Below are positions 1 to 5,054 of a stretch of 5,054 nucleotides of DNA, piece by piece. The notes below the pieces were generated by a model, which worked only from the letters and a program-made list of their open reading frames with translations, was not told the origin of the DNA and searched no databases. The position numbers were made by a program, and so were the translations under genes. Source of the DNA: Acidimicrobiaceae bacterium (lineage in GTDB: Bacteria > Actinomycetota > Acidimicrobiia > Acidimicrobiales > MedAcidi-G1); the NCBI GenBank assembly GCA_002727895.1, contig PBUO01000082.1, positions 1,547 through 6,600 of the forward strand, read 5' to 3'. The number at the start of each line of letters is the position of its first letter. The stretch's first letter is position 1.

Positions 1-245
1 CTCTGGTTGGTCCGGTGCCCAGCCAGTTCGGCTTCCACGTGATCCGGATCGACGAGGTGCGCCCCGTCGAGCCCACCGTCTTCGACGACCTGGGACGGCG
101 CCTGTCGGCCGCCCTGTTGCAGGTCGCCGGGCTGACCCGCGACGTCGAGGTCGAGGCCCGCTTCGGGACCTGGGACGCCGCGGTGGGGCGGGTCGCCCCG
201 CCGGCCGGTCCCCTGGCGCCCGCCCTGGCCCGCCTGGGCTCGTGA
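1..245 (+). CDS. Parvulin-type (PpiC/SurA-like) peptidyl-prolyl cis-trans isomerase, C-terminal end only
   Basis: This is the 3' end of a gene that begins before the window; the reading frame runs from base 3 and stops with TGA at 243-245. The visible residues start LVGPVPSQFGFHVIRIDEV, which matches the last strand of the rotamase (parvulin) domain: the family ends in a G-P-V-x-x-x-x-G-x-H-V-I pattern, and its conserved His is encoded at 36-38. After the domain come a short helix (about 90-150) and a Pro/Ala-rich tail with the residues GTWD at 165-176 and PPAGP near 200. Parvulins isomerise X-Pro bonds, and actinobacterial SurA/PrsA-like members are usually exported or lipoprotein-anchored foldases; the part that would show a signal peptide lies outside the window. 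The stop overlaps the mazG start by 4 bases, so the two are probably co-translated. The family call is fairly secure despite the short fragment; the subfamily is not. Confidence 0.82.
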   Translation, partial: LVGPVPSQFGFHVIRIDEVRPVEPTVFDDLGRRLSAALLQVAGLTRDVEVEARFGTWDAAVGRVAPPAGPLAPALARLGS

Positions 246-1639
246 CAGCCGGGCGGCCCGACGCCGCCAGCACCCGACCGCGAGTCACCGTGGTCGGCCT
301 CGGACCCGCAGGTCCGGGCCTGTGCACCACGGCCACCCTGACCGCCGTCGCCGACCACGACCACCGCTACCTCCGCACGGCCCGCCACCCGGCGGCCTCG
401 GTGGTCGATGGCCACGGGAGCGGCCAGGTCACGACACTGGACCACCACTACGAGTCGTCCCACGACTTCGCCGCGGTCTACGCGGGCATCGTCGACGAGG
501 TGGTGGACGGGGCGGTCCGCCACGGCCGCGTCCTCTACGCCGTGCCGGGCTCGCCGGCCGTTGCCGAGCACACCGTGGAGTTACTGCTGGCCGACGACAG
601 GGTCGACGTGGACCTCGTCCCGGCGCTGTCGTTTCTCGACTTGGCCTGGGTCCGGCTGGGCGTGGACCCGCTGGCCACCGGCGTCCGGGTGGTCGACGCC
701 CACCGGTTCGCCGTCGAGGCGGCCGGCCAGCGGGGCCCGCTGCTCGTCGCCCAGGTCGACTCGGCGTCGGTGCTGGCCGACGTGGTGGCATCGGTGGACG
801 ACCCGCCGGACGAGCCGGTGGTGGTGTTGCAGGGCCTGGGCGCCGACGACGAGCGGATCGTCGAGGTGGCGTGGGACGACCTGCCGTCCACGCTGGAGCC
901 CGACCACCTGACGTCGCTGTGGGTGCCCCGCCTGGCCGCCCCGATCGCCGCCGAGCTGCAACGTTTCGCCGACCTGGTGGCCGAGTTGCGCCTGCGCTGT
1001 CCGTGGGACGCCGAGCAGACCCACACGACGCTGCGGCCCCACCTGCTGGAGGAGGCTCATGAGGTGCTCGAGGCCCTCGACGCCTTCGACGAGGCCTCCG
1101 GGGAGGGCTCCGGGGCGCTTGAGGAGGAGCTCGGCGACCTGCTCTTCCAGGTGGTCTTCCACGCCCGGATCGCCGCCGACGACGGCCGCTTCGACCTGGC
1201 CGATGTGGCCCGGGGCATCCACGACAAGCTTCGCCACCGCCATCCCCACGTTTTCCCACCGGAACCGGGCGAAGACACGGACGCCCTGCGGCCGGTGTCG
1301 GACTCGGGGGACGTGCTGGCCAACTGGGACGCCATCAAGCAGGCCGAGAAGGGGAGGGACTCAGTCCTCGACGGGATCCCGCCGACCCTCCCAGCCCTGG
1401 CCGTCGCCCAGAAGGTGGCCCGGCGGGCCGGTGGGCTTGACGGGGCGCCCCTGCCGCCTGCCGCCCCACTGGATCTCCCCGGCGACGACCGGGGGTTAGG
1501 CGACTTGCTCCTCGGCCTGGCCGCTTCGGCCCGGTCCGTCGGCCTCGATGCCGAGGACGCGCTGCGGGGAGCGGTGGCCCGCTATTCGGCCGAGGTCCGG
1601 GCCCACGAGGCCCGGCACGACGACCCGGGTCCCACCTGA
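242..1639 (+). CDS. mazG: MazG nucleoside triphosphate pyrophosphohydrolase fused to an N-terminal tetrapyrrole-methylase-like domain (YabN type)
   Basis: The product (465 aa) should hydrolyse (d)NTPs to NMP and pyrophosphate in the cytoplasm, cleansing aberrant nucleotides or tuning pools. Residues about 14-225 form a SAM-methyltransferase-like domain of the CobA/YabN class, with the glycine loop VVGLGPAGPG at 17-26, YAVPGSP at 99-105 and LSFLDLAW near 129-136. The MazG unit follows at about 240-400: CPWDAEQTH 253-261; EExxE as E270, E271 and E274; ExxD as E296 and D299; KLRHRHPHVF 329-338; NWDAIKQAEK 361-370; SVLDGIP 374-380. A second, incomplete MazG-like half covers about 418-456. B. subtilis YabN has the same fusion, while E. 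coli MazG lacks the methylase part. The GTG start overlaps the upstream stop as GTGA and no Shine-Dalgarno motif is visible, so translational coupling is likely. The next in-frame GTG would cut into the glycine loop, which favours 242. The methylase part's substrate is unknown. Two rare TTA leucine codons occur (581 and 1496). Confidence 0.95.
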   Translation: MTAGRPDAASTRPRVTVVGLGPAGPGLCTTATLTAVADHDHRYLRTARHPAASVVDGHGSGQVTTLDHHYESSHDFAAVYAGIVDEVVDGAVRHGRVLYAVPGSPAVAEHTVELLLADDRVDVDLVPALSFLDLAWVRLGVDPLATGVRVVDAHRFAVEAAGQRGPLLVAQVDSASVLADVVASVDDPPDEPVVVLQGLGADDERIVEVAWDDLPSTLEPDHLTSLWVPRLAAPIAAELQRFADLVAELRLRCPWDAEQTHTTLRPHLLEEAHEVLEALDAFDEASGEGSGALEEELGDLLFQVVFHARIAADDGRFDLADVARGIHDKLRHRHPHVFPPEPGEDTDALRPVSDSGDVLANWDAIKQAEKGRDSVLDGIPPTLPALAVAQKVARRAGGLDGAPLPPAAPLDLPGDDRGLGDLLLGLAASARSVGLDAEDALRGAVARYSAEVRAHEARHDDPGPT

Positions 1640-1667
1640 CCTGACCTCGGCGTTCGACCTCGCTGGG

Positions 1668-1680
1668 TAGCGTGGCGGGA
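1668..1680 (+). promoter_or_regulatory. Putative leaderless promoter of eno (-10 element TAGCGT)
   Basis: The sequence TAGCGT at 1668-1673 fits the actinobacterial -10 consensus TANNNT. Six bases then separate it from the ATG of eno, which places the expected transcription start at or next to the A of the start codon (1680), so the mRNA would be leaderless. No Shine-Dalgarno motif at useful spacing lies upstream of the ATG, which agrees. I see no good -35 hexamer; 17-18 bases upstream the sequence is only CCTCGG/ACCTCG. The same TAGCNT-N6-start arrangement recurs before the MoxR gene. This is inference from sequence pattern alone. Confidence 0.5.
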
Positions 1681-2957
1681 TGAGCAGCATCTCCGTTGTG
1701 GCCGGCCGACAGGTCCTGGACAGCCGGGGCAACCCCACCGTGGAGGTGGAAGTCGTCCTCGACTCGGGGGCCTCGGGTCGGGCCATGGTGCCCAGCGGCG
1801 CCTCCACCGGCATGTTCGAGGCCGTGGAGCTGCGCGACGGGGGCGACCGGTGGGCCGGCAAGGGCGTCGGGACCGCGGTGGCCAACGTGGACGGCGAGCT
1901 GGCCGCTGCCGTCCGCGGCCTGGACGCGAACGACCAGCGGTCCGTCGACCGGGCCCTGTGCGACGCCGACGGCACCGACGACAAGGGTCGCCTGGGCGCC
2001 AACGCCATCCTCGGGGTGTCTCTGGCCGTGGCCCGCGCCGCGGCCGACGACGCCGACGCACCGCTGTTCCGGTACGTCGGTGGGGCCAACGCACACGTCC
2101 TGCCCGTGCCCATGCTCAACGTCCTCAACGGTGGCGAGCACGCCGACAACAACGTCGACCTGCAGGAGTTCATGCTCATGCCGGTCGGCGCCGCCTCGTT
2201 CTCCGAGGCCCTGCGCTGGGGCGTCGAGTGCTACCACGTCCTCAAGGGCGTGCTGTCGGAACGGGGACTGGCCACGGCCATTGGAGACGAGGGCGGCTTC
2301 GCGCCTGACCTGGGTTCCAACGAGGAGGCGGTGACCCTGCTCATCGAGGCCATCGAGCGGGCCGGCCTCACCCCCGGCGACGACGTGGCCCTCTCGCTCG
2401 ACGCCGCCTCCACCGAGTTCTTCGGCGACGGCGCCTACCACTTGGTCGGCGAGGGCCGGACGCTCTCGCCTGACGAGATGGCCGGCTGGCTGGCCGACCT
2501 GTGCGACCGCTACCCGATCGTGTCGATCGAGGACGGCATGGCCGAGGAGGACTGGGACGGCTGGTCCTCGCTCCACGCCCGGGTCGGGGACCGGGTCCAG
2601 CTGGTGGGCGACGACCTCTTCGTCACCAACGTGAGCCGCCTTCAGCGGGGCATCGACGCCGGCGTGGCCAACTCGATCCTCGTCAAGGTCAACCAGATCG
2701 GCACCCTCACCGAGACGCTTGAGGCCGTGGAACTGGCCACGGCCAGCGGCTGGACGGCGGTCATGTCGCACCGCTCGGGCGAGACCGAGGACACCACCAT
2801 CGCTGATCTGGCGGTGGCCACCAACTGCGGCCAGATCAAGACCGGGGCACCGGCCCGTAGTGACCGGGTGGCCAAGTACAACCAGCTCCTCCGTATCGAG
2901 GAGATGCTGGGCGAGGACGCCGCTTTCCGCGGCCGATCGGCCCTCGCCGGCGCCTGA
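1680..2957 (+). CDS. eno: Enolase (phosphopyruvate hydratase)
   Basis: Enolase interconverts 2-phosphoglycerate and phosphoenolpyruvate with Mg2+ in glycolysis and gluconeogenesis, in the cytoplasm. At 425 aa it has the normal bacterial length. The N-terminal capping domain (about 1-135) shows the DSRGNPTVE segment at 14-22 and the mobile loop serine S42 in PSGASTG. The barrel carries H154 (GGEHADN) and E163, the acid/base pair E204 (GDEGGFAPD) and K336 (ILVKVNQIGTLTET, the family signature), the Mg2+ ligands D241, E284 and D311, and the substrate-binding H364, R365 and S366 (SHRSGETEDT) and K387 (QIKTGAP). Residue roles are by analogy with the E. coli and yeast enzymes. Nothing essential is missing. 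The ATG at 1680 gives the standard N-terminus. It is preceded by a leaderless-type -10 element and followed after 8 bases by ftsB, so those two are probably one transcript. Confidence 0.98.
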   Translation: MSSISVVAGRQVLDSRGNPTVEVEVVLDSGASGRAMVPSGASTGMFEAVELRDGGDRWAGKGVGTAVANVDGELAAAVRGLDANDQRSVDRALCDADGTDDKGRLGANAILGVSLAVARAAADDADAPLFRYVGGANAHVLPVPMLNVLNGGEHADNNVDLQEFMLMPVGAASFSEALRWGVECYHVLKGVLSERGLATAIGDEGGFAPDLGSNEEAVTLLIEAIERAGLTPGDDVALSLDAASTEFFGDGAYHLVGEGRTLSPDEMAGWLADLCDRYPIVSIEDGMAEEDWDGWSSLHARVGDRVQLVGDDLFVTNVSRLQRGIDAGVANSILVKVNQIGTLTETLEAVELATASGWTAVMSHRSGETEDTTIADLAVATNCGQIKTGAPARSDRVAKYNQLLRIEEMLGEDAAFRGRSALAGA

Positions 2958-2965
2958 ACGGTCCG

Positions 2966-3310
2966 ATGCCCGGCTCCCCGAACGCACGGGGCCGCCTTCC
3001 AAGGTGGCTGGCCGTGGTCGTGGTGGCCGTAGTGTCGGCCGGCGCAGCCCTGCTCCTCGGGGTGGTGCCGTTCCAGGGCTGGCTCGATCAGCGGGACCGC
3101 AACGCGGCGCTCCGCGTCGAGGTGGAGGCCGTGGAGGCCGGCAACCGGGCCTACGAGGACCGCATGGACGCGCTGGAGACCGACGAGGAGATTGAGCGCC
3201 TGGCCCGCGAGGACTATGGCCTGGTGCGTCCCGACGAGGAGGCTTACGCCATCCAACCCGCCCCGGCCTCCGACGCCGAGGTCCCGGGCATCTGGCCGTT
3301 CGCCGACTGA
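2966..3310 (+). CDS. ftsB: FtsB/DivIC-type septum formation initiator protein
   Basis: This is a small bitopic membrane protein (114 aa) of the FtsB/DivIC family, which joins FtsQ and FtsL at the divisome and helps activate septal peptidoglycan synthesis. A short basic N-terminus (R9, R11... R13-type residues, cytoplasmic) leads into one hydrophobic segment at about 14-33. A charged, heptad-like coiled coil follows at about 38-71. After it comes the family's C-terminal motif, IERLAREDYGLVRPDEEAY (76-94), which matches the usual 'ARE-x-GLV-P-E-Y' pattern. A short acidic tail ends the protein. The gene starts 8 bases after the eno stop. Mycobacterial ftsB (Rv1024) also sits directly after eno, which supports the assignment. 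No Shine-Dalgarno motif precedes the ATG, so reinitiation after eno is plausible. FtsB and DivIC cannot be separated on sequence alone; the context favours FtsB. Confidence 0.88.
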   Translation: MPGSPNARGRLPRWLAVVVVAVVSAGAALLLGVVPFQGWLDQRDRNAALRVEVEAVEAGNRAYEDRMDALETDEEIERLAREDYGLVRPDEEAYAIQPAPASDAEVPGIWPFAD

Positions 3311-3333
3311 CGCCGGCGGGCCCGCCATCGTCA
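3308..3333. repeat. 26-base imperfect inverted repeat between ftsB and the MoxR gene
   Basis: TGACG at 3308-3312 pairs with CGTCA at 3329-3333. Around the same centre (between 3320 and 3321) lies the perfect 12-base palindrome GGCGGGCCCGCC at 3315-3326; the two arms are separated from it by a 2x2 mismatch. In RNA this could fold as an outer 5-bp stem, a small internal loop and a GGCG/CGCC stem closed by GGCC. It overlaps the ftsB stop codon. There is no downstream U tract, so it is not a classical intrinsic terminator. It could be a weak terminator or a protein-binding dyad, because its right arm falls where the -35 of the next promoter would be. The symmetry is directly visible; the function is inference, and short GC palindromes arise easily in such DNA. 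Confidence 0.4.
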
Positions 3334-3351
3334 CGCCGTCCCGGTGGGTCC

Positions 3352-3364
3352 TAGCCTGAAGGGG
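3352..3364 (+). promoter_or_regulatory. Putative leaderless promoter of the MoxR-family gene (-10 element TAGCCT)
   Basis: TAGCCT at 3352-3357 fits TANNNT and is followed by six bases (GAAGGG) and then the GTG start at 3364, the same geometry as at eno. The expected transcription start coincides with the start codon. GAAGGG looks purine-rich like a Shine-Dalgarno motif, but it abuts the GTG and so has no usable spacing. The position 17 bases upstream, where a -35 would lie, reads CGTCAC and overlaps the right arm of the inverted repeat. The call rests on pattern only. Confidence 0.5.
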
Positions 3365-4287
3365 TGACTACCCCGCAGACAGTCGACGACGTCGTCGCCG
3401 CGCTCGCTGCGCAGGACTACCTGGCCGACGAGGGTCTGGCCACGGCCGTCTTCCTGGCCCTGCGGCTCCGGCGCCCGCTGCTGCTGGAGGGAGAGGCTGG
3501 GGTCGGCAAGACCGAGGTGGCGCGGGCGCTGGCGGCCTGGACCGGCGGCGAGCTCATCCGTCTGCAGTGCTACGAGGGCCTCGATGCCTCCCAGGCCGTC
3601 TACGAGTGGGACTACTCTCGCCAGCTCCTGCACCTGCGGGCCGCCGAGGCGGCCGGGGCCTTCTCCTCCACCGGTGACGGGACGGCCGACGGCGTGGCCG
3701 CTCTGGAGGACGAGCTCTACGACGAACGGTTCCTGGTCCGCCGTCCGCTTCTGCGCTCCCTGTCGACCACCGACGGGGTGCCGCCGGTGCTGCTCATCGA
3801 TGAGGTCGACCGGGCCGACGACGAGTTCGAGGCCTTCCTGCTCGAGATCCTCTCCGACTTCGCCGTCACCGTTCCCGAGTTGGGGACCTTCCGGGCCGAT
3901 GTGCCCCCGGTGGTCGTCATCACCTCCAACCGCACCCGCGACGTCCACGACGCCCTGAAGCGACGCTGCCTCTACCACTGGGTCCAGCATCCTGACGTGG
4001 ACCGTGAGGTGGAGATCCTCCGGGTCCGGGCCCCGCACGTGCCAGCCTCGCTGGCCGCCGACGTGGCCCGGGTGGCCGCAGAGTTGCGCGACATGGGCTT
4101 GTACAAGCCACCAGGCGTGGCCGAGACCCTGGATTGGGCCGAGGCCCTGGTGCTGGTCGGCGTGGACGACCTGGACGCCGAGGCCATGGGCGTCACCATC
4201 GGGGCCCTACTGAAGTACCGCGAGGACCAGGATCGGCTCCGGGCCCGCGGTTTCGGCGAGGTGGTGGGCCTCCTCCGGGGGGCCTGA
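3364..4287 (+). CDS. MoxR-family AAA+ ATPase, CoxD-like
   Basis: This 307-aa cytoplasmic AAA+ ATPase belongs to the MoxR group and most resembles the CoxD-like branch. Visible motifs are Walker A GEAGVGKT (43-50), Walker B VLLIDEVDRADDEFEAF (142-157), sensor 1 ITSN (186-189), the arginine-finger region ALKRRCLYHW (197-206), and a C-terminal lid with KPPGVAETLDWAEAL (248-262). The stretch between Walker A and B carries a Gly/Asp-rich loop (about 100-113) that may be a small insertion. MoxR ATPases pair with VWA-domain proteins and act as chaperones that load metals or remodel partner enzymes; CoxD of Oligotropha acts in CO dehydrogenase active-site maturation. The next gene encodes a CoxE-like VWA protein, which completes such a pair. 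The GTG at 3364 lies just after a leaderless-type -10 element, which supports this start. The client is unknown: no cox structural gene is in the window, so I give no gene symbol. Confidence 0.93.
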   Translation: MTTPQTVDDVVAALAAQDYLADEGLATAVFLALRLRRPLLLEGEAGVGKTEVARALAAWTGGELIRLQCYEGLDASQAVYEWDYSRQLLHLRAAEAAGAFSSTGDGTADGVAALEDELYDERFLVRRPLLRSLSTTDGVPPVLLIDEVDRADDEFEAFLLEILSDFAVTVPELGTFRADVPPVVVITSNRTRDVHDALKRRCLYHWVQHPDVDREVEILRVRAPHVPASLAADVARVAAELRDMGLYKPPGVAETLDWAEALVLVGVDDLDAEAMGVTIGALLKYREDQDRLRARGFGEVVGLLRGA

Positions 4288-4340
4288 CCGGCCGGGCCCC
4301 GTCCCCAGATCCATGGACCCCTCTCGATGACTCCCTCCCA

Positions 4341-5054
4341 ATGACAGGTGCCCCCGCCCTGACCATGGACCGGCACCTGGTTCGCTTCGTGGAGGAACTG
4401 CGCCTGGCCGGGCTCGACGTGCCCCCTGGATCGACGTTGTCGTTCGGAAGGGCTGTGGCCGAGGTGGGGGTCGACACCCGCTCCGGCGTCTACTGGTCGG
4501 GTCGGGCCACCCTGCTCCGACGCCCCGAGGACGTCGAGGTGTACGACCGGGTTTTCGACCACCACTGGACCGGCGCACCCGCCGGAGGGCGGGTGCCGAC
4601 TCGGGAGGCCCCGGTCACCCTCGTGCTGGATGCGGCCGGTGAGGACGCGTCCTCCGACGGGGCCGATTCCGAGGAGCGGTCCGACGACCATCTGAGCGTG
4701 CGCTGGTCGCGGACCGAGGTGCTGGGGGCGAAGGACTTCGCCGAGTGCACCGACGAGGAATTGGTCGAGCTCCACGACCTGATGGGCCGGCTCCGCCTCC
4801 TCGGGGCCACCCGCCGGCACCGACGGCTGCGGCCGGCGGCCCGTCGGAGTCGTCCGGACCTGCGCCGGACGGTGCGCTCCGCCCTGCGGACCGGTGGAGA
4901 GCCGGTGCGCCGGGCCTTCGCCGAGCCAGGGGAGCGGCCCCGACGCCTGGTCCTGCTGCTCGACGTCTCGGGCTCCATGGAGCCCTACGCCCGGGCCCTC
5001 GTCCGCTTCCTCCACGCGGCGATGGTGGGTCGTCGTGACGTGGAGGCGTTCGCC
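4341..5054 (+). CDS. CoxE-like VWA-domain protein, 5' part (runs off the window)
   Basis: An open frame runs from the ATG at 4341 to the window end (238 codons, no stop). The N-terminal part, RHLVRFVEELRLAGLDVP (11-28), is the usual opening of CoxE-type proteins. An acidic Ser/Asp-rich linker follows at about 98-117, then a strongly basic segment at about 158-201 (including RPDLRRTVRSALRTGGEPVR, 171-190). The VWA domain begins with LVLLLDVSGSM (203-213), whose D208, S210 and S212 form the DxSxS metal-ion-dependent adhesion site. The rest of the VWA domain, probably some 150 residues, is outside. CoxE-like proteins partner a MoxR ATPase, here 53 bases upstream, in maturing metalloenzymes; the client here is not visible. 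The start is uncertain: the ATG at 4365 (codon 9) is equally close to the conserved region, and neither has a clear Shine-Dalgarno motif. Confidence 0.9.
   Translation, partial: MTGAPALTMDRHLVRFVEELRLAGLDVPPGSTLSFGRAVAEVGVDTRSGVYWSGRATLLRRPEDVEVYDRVFDHHWTGAPAGGRVPTREAPVTLVLDAAGEDASSDGADSEERSDDHLSVRWSRTEVLGAKDFAECTDEELVELHDLMGRLRLLGATRRHRRLRPAARRSRPDLRRTVRSALRTGGEPVRRAFAEPGERPRRLVLLLDVSGSMEPYARALVRFLHAAMVGRRDVEAFA

Noticed and set aside
98..117. Acidic Ser/Asp linker in the VWA protein (residues 98-117, bases about 4632-4691) as a sign of a novel domain
   Set aside because: Variable acidic linkers before the basic segment and VWA domain are common in CoxE-like proteins. The start and end given here are protein residues, not window bases.
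322..1062. A 246-codon + strand frame inside mazG
   Set aside because: It is an alternative frame of mazG with Arg/Pro/Gly-rich translation and no domain; the mazG frame contains all the family motifs.
1622..1631. Palindrome GACCCGGGTC at the end of mazG as a terminator
   Set aside because: It is only 10 bases with no loop and no T tract, and lies within the coding sequence; such palindromes are common by chance at this G+C.
1634..1648. Tandem ACCTG-ACCTG-ACCTC at the mazG stop
   Set aside because: Three 5-base units, the last imperfect, are too short to separate from chance and do not match a regulatory site I know.
1335..3002. A 555-codon open frame on the - strand opposite eno and the end of mazG
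   Set aside because: It is antisense to two clear genes. Long antisense frames are expected where codon third positions are almost all G or C. The translation is low-complexity (rich in G, R, P, H and V) with no recognisable domain.
3972..5015. A 347-codon - strand open frame opposite the MoxR and VWA genes
   Set aside because: It covers two well-supported + strand genes, has no recognisable motifs and shows the composition typical of a GC-rich shadow frame.
4745..5038. A 97-codon + strand frame at the right end
   Set aside because: It overlaps the VWA gene in another frame and has a low-complexity Pro/Arg/Gly translation; the VWA frame has the DVSGSM metal site and stays open to the window end.

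Overview
The window is about 70% G+C, gene-dense and coded entirely on the + strand. The gene families and their order (parvulin, mazG, eno, ftsB) point to an actinobacterium (Actinomycetota). An early-branching, marine or soil Acidimicrobiia-type lineage is my best guess, but it rests on general resemblance only. I see no rRNA, tRNA, CRISPR, insertion sequence, prophage or other mobile signature. Codon use looks uniform throughout.

Left part (1-1639): the window opens inside the 3' end of a parvulin-type peptidyl-prolyl isomerase gene. This overlaps by 4 bases (GTGA) the start of a 465-codon mazG gene. Its product is the YabN-type fusion of a tetrapyrrole-methylase-like domain to a MazG nucleoside triphosphate pyrophosphohydrolase. 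Its first MazG unit is intact and its second is shortened and degenerate.

Middle (1640-3310): a 40-base gap carrying a likely leaderless promoter leads into enolase (eno), with all the catalytic residues I could check present. Eight bases later comes a short single-membrane-pass FtsB/DivIC-type septum protein. From memory, mazG-eno-ftsB linkage is widespread in Actinomycetota (in Mycobacterium tuberculosis the order is mfd-mazG-lpqU-eno-ftsB).

Right part (3311-5054): a 53-base gap holds a 26-base imperfect inverted repeat and a second promoter-like element with the same spacing to the start codon as the eno one. After it come a MoxR/CoxD-like AAA+ ATPase and, cut by the window end, a CoxE-like von Willebrand factor A (VWA) protein with a metal-ion-dependent adhesion site. 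Such ATPase/VWA pairs act elsewhere as maturation or insertion chaperones for metalloenzymes, for example CO dehydrogenase. No client enzyme is visible here.

Overall this is mostly ordinary core genome: nucleotide-pool cleaning, glycolysis, cell division and protein folding, next to an ATPase/VWA module of unknown client. I did not find convincing evidence of a new system. The points most worth checking are the eroded second MazG half, the paired leaderless promoters, the dyad before moxR, and what the MoxR/CoxE pair works on.
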